A DNA stretch of 61,830 nt from an uncultured Ferrovibrio sp. (GTDB lineage: Bacteria > Pseudomonadota > Alphaproteobacteria > Ferrovibrionales > Ferrovibrionaceae). The notes beneath the pieces are model-generated. The model was not told where the DNA came from. It worked only from the letters and a program-made list of their open reading frames with translations, and searched no databases. The position numbers and the translations under genes are program-made. The stretch is from NCBI RefSeq assembly GCF_937960835.1, contig NZ_CALGPC010000007.1, positions 1-61,830 of the forward strand. Reading direction: 5' to 3'. This document shows positions 59,457 to 61,830 of this stretch, in pieces. Within the stretch, counting starts at the first letter, position 1. Every line of letters starts with the position of its first letter.

Positions 59457-60046
59457 TGACCGCGAAAACCACGATCACCCGCGCCGACATTCTTTCGCTC
59501 GATGAATTCGCCCGGGTGCGCAAGGAAAAGCGCGCCGAAGTGGTGGCGGTGAAGAAGAACCGCCGCGTCGGCGTTGGCCCCTTCACCACCTTCTATTTCG
59601 AGAACTACATCACCATGTGGTGGCAGATCCACGAGATGCTGTTCATCGAGAAGGGCGGCGAGGAGCAGATCGCCGACGAGCTGGCGGCCTATGCGCCGCT
59701 GGTGCCCAAGGGCCGCGAGTTGGTTGCGACCTTCATGATCGAGATCGACGATCCCGTGCGCCGCCAGGCAATGCTGGCCAAGCTCGGCGGCATCGACGAA
59801 GCGATCTTCCTGGAATTCGGCAGCCACAAGATCAAGGCCGTCCCCGAAGACGATACCGAGCGCACCCGCGAGGACGGCAAGACCTCGTCGGTGCATTTCC
59901 TGCGCTTCCCCTTCACGGATGAGCAGGTCGCCGCCTTCAAGACGCCGGGCAGCCGCGTCGTCATCGGCGTCGAGCATCCCGAATACGGCCATCTCGCCGT
60001 GATGCCCGAGGCGGTGCGCGAAAGTCTGTCCCAGGATTTCGTGTAA
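59453..60046 (+). CDS. DUF3501 family protein
   Basis: A 197-residue protein: ITRADILSLDEFARVRKEKR, FENYITMWWQIHEMLFIEKG, then ELVATFMIEIDDPVRRQAML and VVIGVEHPEYGHLAVMPEAV. It is a DUF3501 member with no known activity; conserved W/H/E residues in the MWWQIHEML block could bind metal or haem. The ATG overlaps the Fe-S gene stop (ATGA), so the two are translationally coupled. Confidence 0.9.
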   Translation: MMTAKTTITRADILSLDEFARVRKEKRAEVVAVKKNRRVGVGPFTTFYFENYITMWWQIHEMLFIEKGGEEQIADELAAYAPLVPKGRELVATFMIEIDDPVRRQAMLAKLGGIDEAIFLEFGSHKIKAVPEDDTERTREDGKTSSVHFLRFPFTDEQVAAFKTPGSRVVIGVEHPEYGHLAVMPEAVRESLSQDFV

Positions 60047-60225
60047 CCCAGCTCCACGCAATCGCTCTGAGGGCGATGTGCCTTTTCGGTACATACCCGA
60101 TTCCTTCCCCAATACAAGCGGAAATGGGGCCGCTGTGCGCGTATTTTTGTGTGACTGCGGTACGTGGTACCGCTGCTCGGCTAGCAGAGGCGTTTAAACT
60201 GCTTAACGGGCTTCTGAGTTATTAT

Positions 60226-60873
60226 TTACCAATCAGTGGGTTTTGTGATTGGACCGATCGTGTTTTGAACGATCGGAGGAAACAGGCTGTTCTTCAAGGC
60301 CTGTTCACTGATGCGCTTTACAAAGGTAGCCGTGTCTCTCTTGGTGAGTTCGCGGCTAGGATGGCGTTTTTTGTTGTTATGGAGCAGGGGCAGCATAACG
60401 CCCACTTTTAATCCCAGCTCGTCTTTCACCATGCGGATAGGGGTGGCAAGATCCGAGTCATTGCTAATTACAACGGCAACTTTGTAACGGCCCTTGATGC
60501 CGTCGATAAGCATGTGAGCGGCCAAATTAACGTCGCTCCCCTTCTCCTCAGTTTTCATCACCTCGACGGTTCTTGGGCCGCCAGGCAATGGATTCGTTAA
60601 CGGCATCCGGGTTGGGTGAGAGAGGAAATGGCCGCGAATAATCTCCACATCCGGGAGAGTGGCCAGAGCTCGAAGATACGCCTGCTGATCGGTGTGTTGT
60701 TGAGGATTGCCTGGCCGAGGAGTCACGTTTGCGGTGAAATACTTCGCCTGGACGATATTGTTATTCGGCAACAAGTTCCGCGCTAATGCGGAGAGGTTCA
60801 GCCAGCGGTATGGTGATTTACGCAGGCAACAGTAATACAGATTGAAACCGTCAATATAGACGATCGTATCCAA
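60226..60873 (-). CDS. NYN-domain ribonuclease-like protein (LabA/DUF88 type)
   Basis: A 215-residue PIN-like NYN domain. Acidic metal-binding residues are in TIVYIDGFNLYYCCL, EEKGSDVNLAAHMLIDG and VAVVISNDSDLATPIRMV, the three blocks typical of the family. A basic tail (HNNKKRHPSRELTKRDTATF) follows. The start is TTG 60873. Its base composition is near 50% GC, clearly lower than the genes to the left. RNA cleavage is inferred. It is divergent from the winged-helix gene. Confidence 0.87.
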   Translation of the reverse strand: MDTIVYIDGFNLYYCCLRKSPYRWLNLSALARNLLPNNNIVQAKYFTANVTPRPGNPQQHTDQQAYLRALATLPDVEIIRGHFLSHPTRMPLTNPLPGGPRTVEVMKTEEKGSDVNLAAHMLIDGIKGRYKVAVVISNDSDLATPIRMVKDELGLKVGVMLPLLHNNKKRHPSRELTKRDTATFVKRISEQALKNSLFPPIVQNTIGPITKPTDW

Positions 60874-60898
60874 TCGTTTTCTCGGCCCCAGAAATGCA

Positions 60899-60920
60899 GA
60901 AGCCGCCTAGCGGCGGCTTC
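60899..60920. repeat. 9-bp hairpin upstream of the NYN gene
   Basis: GAAGCCGCC-TAGC-GGCGGCTTC is a perfect stem 26 bp before the NYN start. It could be an operator or the end of an older transcript. Confidence 0.55.
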
Positions 60921-61012
60921 GCGCCAGCCTCCGAAGAGGACTGGGTGGTAACTTGTGATGCATTCTATAAAGGAGCGCTTCCAATAGCGCAACAATTCTC
61001 TTTTGTAAACTA

Positions 61013-61064
61013 CAACGATATGCTAGCAACAACAAGACAACTTGTTGTTGCTAGCATATCGTTG
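61013..61064. repeat. Perfect 24-bp inverted repeat with 4-nt loop
   Basis: The arms 61013-61036 and 61041-61064 are exact reverse complements around ACAA. The arm contains ATGCTAGCAACAACAAG. It lies in the 281-bp divergent spacer between the NYN and winged-helix genes, which otherwise holds no gene. As RNA it would form a very stable hairpin on either strand; as DNA it is a 48-bp dyad. Confidence 0.85.
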
Positions 61065-61154
61065 AGCAAGTGTCAAGCTATGCTGGCAATTGAAAACGCT
61101 GCATTTTTTTCAAAGGTACTTCTCTCTCTTTGTTGCAAAATAGGTCTCCGCAAC

Positions 61155-61574
61155 ATGACGTCAACCCCTCCCGTAAATCCTTTGGAAGTCAAGCTTCTTC
61201 AAGAGCTTAGCCGAATTGAAGCTCGTATTGCTGAGTTGGAGTCGGAGAAGCGTGTGTTGCAGAAACTCCTAGTGAAAGTTCGTCAGGAAGATCTTCTGAA
61301 CAAAGATGTGGCCCGAAAAAACAGCTATGAGCGGATCGTTGTCGAGAACAGCATCTTACAACAGTTGAAGAGCGCCGGCCGTCCTTTACATGCAAGTACC
61401 CTATTCCAAGAGGCCAAAGACGTCTCATACGCTCTGAAGGACAGTACCTTCCGATCGTACCTGCACCGCTTGAAGTTAAGAGGCCAGATTGTGTCTGCAG
61501 GTCGTGGAATTTGGCAGCTACCGGAAACGGCTGCGGCTGCACAGGTTACCCACTCTAAGGTGCAGGCCGCTTAA
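61155..61574 (+). CDS. Coiled-coil plus winged-helix protein, hypothetical
   Basis: A 139-residue protein. N-terminal coiled coil: LEVKLLQELSRIEARIAELE followed by SEKRVLQKLLVKVR. C-terminal winged-helix-like part: NSILQQLKSAGRPLHASTLF, KDSTFRSYLHRLKLRGQIVS and GRGIWQLPE (the wing). ATG 61155 is preferred; the open frame back to 60894 crosses the inverted repeat and is not coding. It probably binds DNA, perhaps the dyad upstream. Low GC, as in the neighbouring NYN gene. Confidence 0.75.
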   Translation: MTSTPPVNPLEVKLLQELSRIEARIAELESEKRVLQKLLVKVRQEDLLNKDVARKNSYERIVVENSILQQLKSAGRPLHASTLFQEAKDVSYALKDSTFRSYLHRLKLRGQIVSAGRGIWQLPETAAAAQVTHSKVQAA

Positions 61575-61588
61575 CCCGGTATAGTTGT

Positions 61589-61795
61589 CTAGCGCGCTTT
61601 GTATTTCTCTAGCAAATCGGTAAGCGCTTCCCGGAGAAGCTCTTGCTTAGTGACACCTCGTTCTGCGGCCAGGATATTCCAGCGTCGTGCCAATTCGCTT
61701 TCGAAATGTCCGCCGATCAGAACCCGCCCTGCCCGGTCGGGACGACCAGCCTTACTTGGTTCCTGTGCACCGGAGCGAAGGGGTTTATTAGCCAC
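61589..61795 (-). CDS. Ribbon-helix-helix protein
   Basis: A 68-residue protein with a basic N-terminal arm (ANKPLRSGAQEPSKAGRPDR) and an RHH fold: GRVLIGGHFESELARRWNIL, then AAERGVTKQELLREALTDLL. Such proteins are plasmid-partition partners or antitoxin-like repressors. The start is GTG 61795, with GGAG 7 nt upstream. It is convergent with the winged-helix gene, and whatever follows upstream is cut off by the contig end. Confidence 0.82.
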   Translation of the reverse strand: MANKPLRSGAQEPSKAGRPDRAGRVLIGGHFESELARRWNILAAERGVTKQELLREALTDLLEKYKAR

Positions 61796-61817
61796 AGGCT
61801 TCTCCGGTGCGGGGGGG

Positions 61818-61830
61818 GATCGGAAGAGCG
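61818..61830. other. Probable sequencing-adapter contamination at contig end
   Basis: The last 13 bases, GATCGGAAGAGCG, match the start of the Illumina TruSeq read-2 adapter and follow a run of eight G. This is almost certainly not genomic. Confidence 0.85.

Noticed and set aside
60076..60411. Plus-strand frame of 111 codons near the island edge
   Set aside because: Mostly antisense to the NYN gene, with no ribosome site or family likeness.
1..61830. CRISPR array, insertion sequence or rRNA operon
   Set aside because: No regularly spaced repeats, no transposase-like frame and no rRNA sequence were seen anywhere in the window.

Overview
The window is 61.8 kb of high-GC DNA (mostly about 60-66% by eye) from an alphaproteobacterium, most likely a Rhodospirillales-type lineage. 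Three gene blocks point that way: rplU-rpmA-obg followed by proB-proA-nadD, irr facing fabA-fabB-fabI, and an AapJ-like amino-acid-binding protein. I cannot name a genus. Both edges look like assembly ends. The left edge falls inside a chemoreceptor signalling domain that is repeated almost identically 2.9 kb further in, and the last 13 bases match the start of an Illumina adapter.

Layout. 1-4.2 kb: two minus-strand chemoreceptors. 4.2-5.4 kb: a small conserved-looking gene, a cluster of DnaA-box-like sites and tRNA-Val(GAC). 5.4-10.9 kb: N-formylglutamate amidohydrolase, an Lrp regulator facing phenylalanine hydroxylase, an HD-GYP protein, a HigA antitoxin with only a stub of its HigB toxin, and two glutathione transferases. 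11-16.7 kb: RidA, QueG, a TPR protein, an SDR protein, a GNAT-hydrolase pair and a glycosyltransferase. 16.8-19.7 kb: amino-acid-binding protein, LysR regulator and Asp/Glu racemase. 19.9-25.4 kb: thrS, infC (starting at an AUA codon), a quinone oxidoreductase and an OPT transporter. 25.4-30.8 kb: nadD, proA, proB, obg, rpmA, rplU and a secreted nuclease. 30.9-37.1 kb: a lipid-kinase-family protein, a nucleotidyltransferase, a TerB protein, a hydrolase and a DinG-type helicase.

37.3-39.4 kb looks like a decayed prophage: an S24 (CI/LexA-like) repressor, a 780-bp operator-rich spacer, a small membrane/coiled-coil protein and a frameshifted holin. 39.5-41.5 kb is a tightly coupled DUF952 - 2H phosphoesterase - pyrD operon. 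41.6-50.2 kb: an FAH-family hydrolase, an Atm1-type ABC exporter, psd-pssA (phosphatidylethanolamine synthesis), a LysR regulator, an MFS exporter, a PRISE-like reductase and an isochorismatase-like protein in which the usual cysteine is serine. 50.3-52.1 kb is a run of short genes, including two tandem paralogous helix-turn-helix proteins.

52.2-60.0 kb: a class V aminotransferase, a PAS protein and the fabA-fabB-fabI unsaturated fatty acid operon, divergent from irr. Irr is followed by an Irr-box-like site in front of rubrerythrin, a two-cluster Fe-S protein and DUF3501, which together look like an iron/peroxide response unit. From about 60.05 kb the base composition drops to near 50% GC and the content changes to a NYN-domain nuclease, a winged-helix protein and a ribbon-helix-helix protein around a perfect 24-bp inverted repeat. 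I read this as an acquired island cut off by the contig end.
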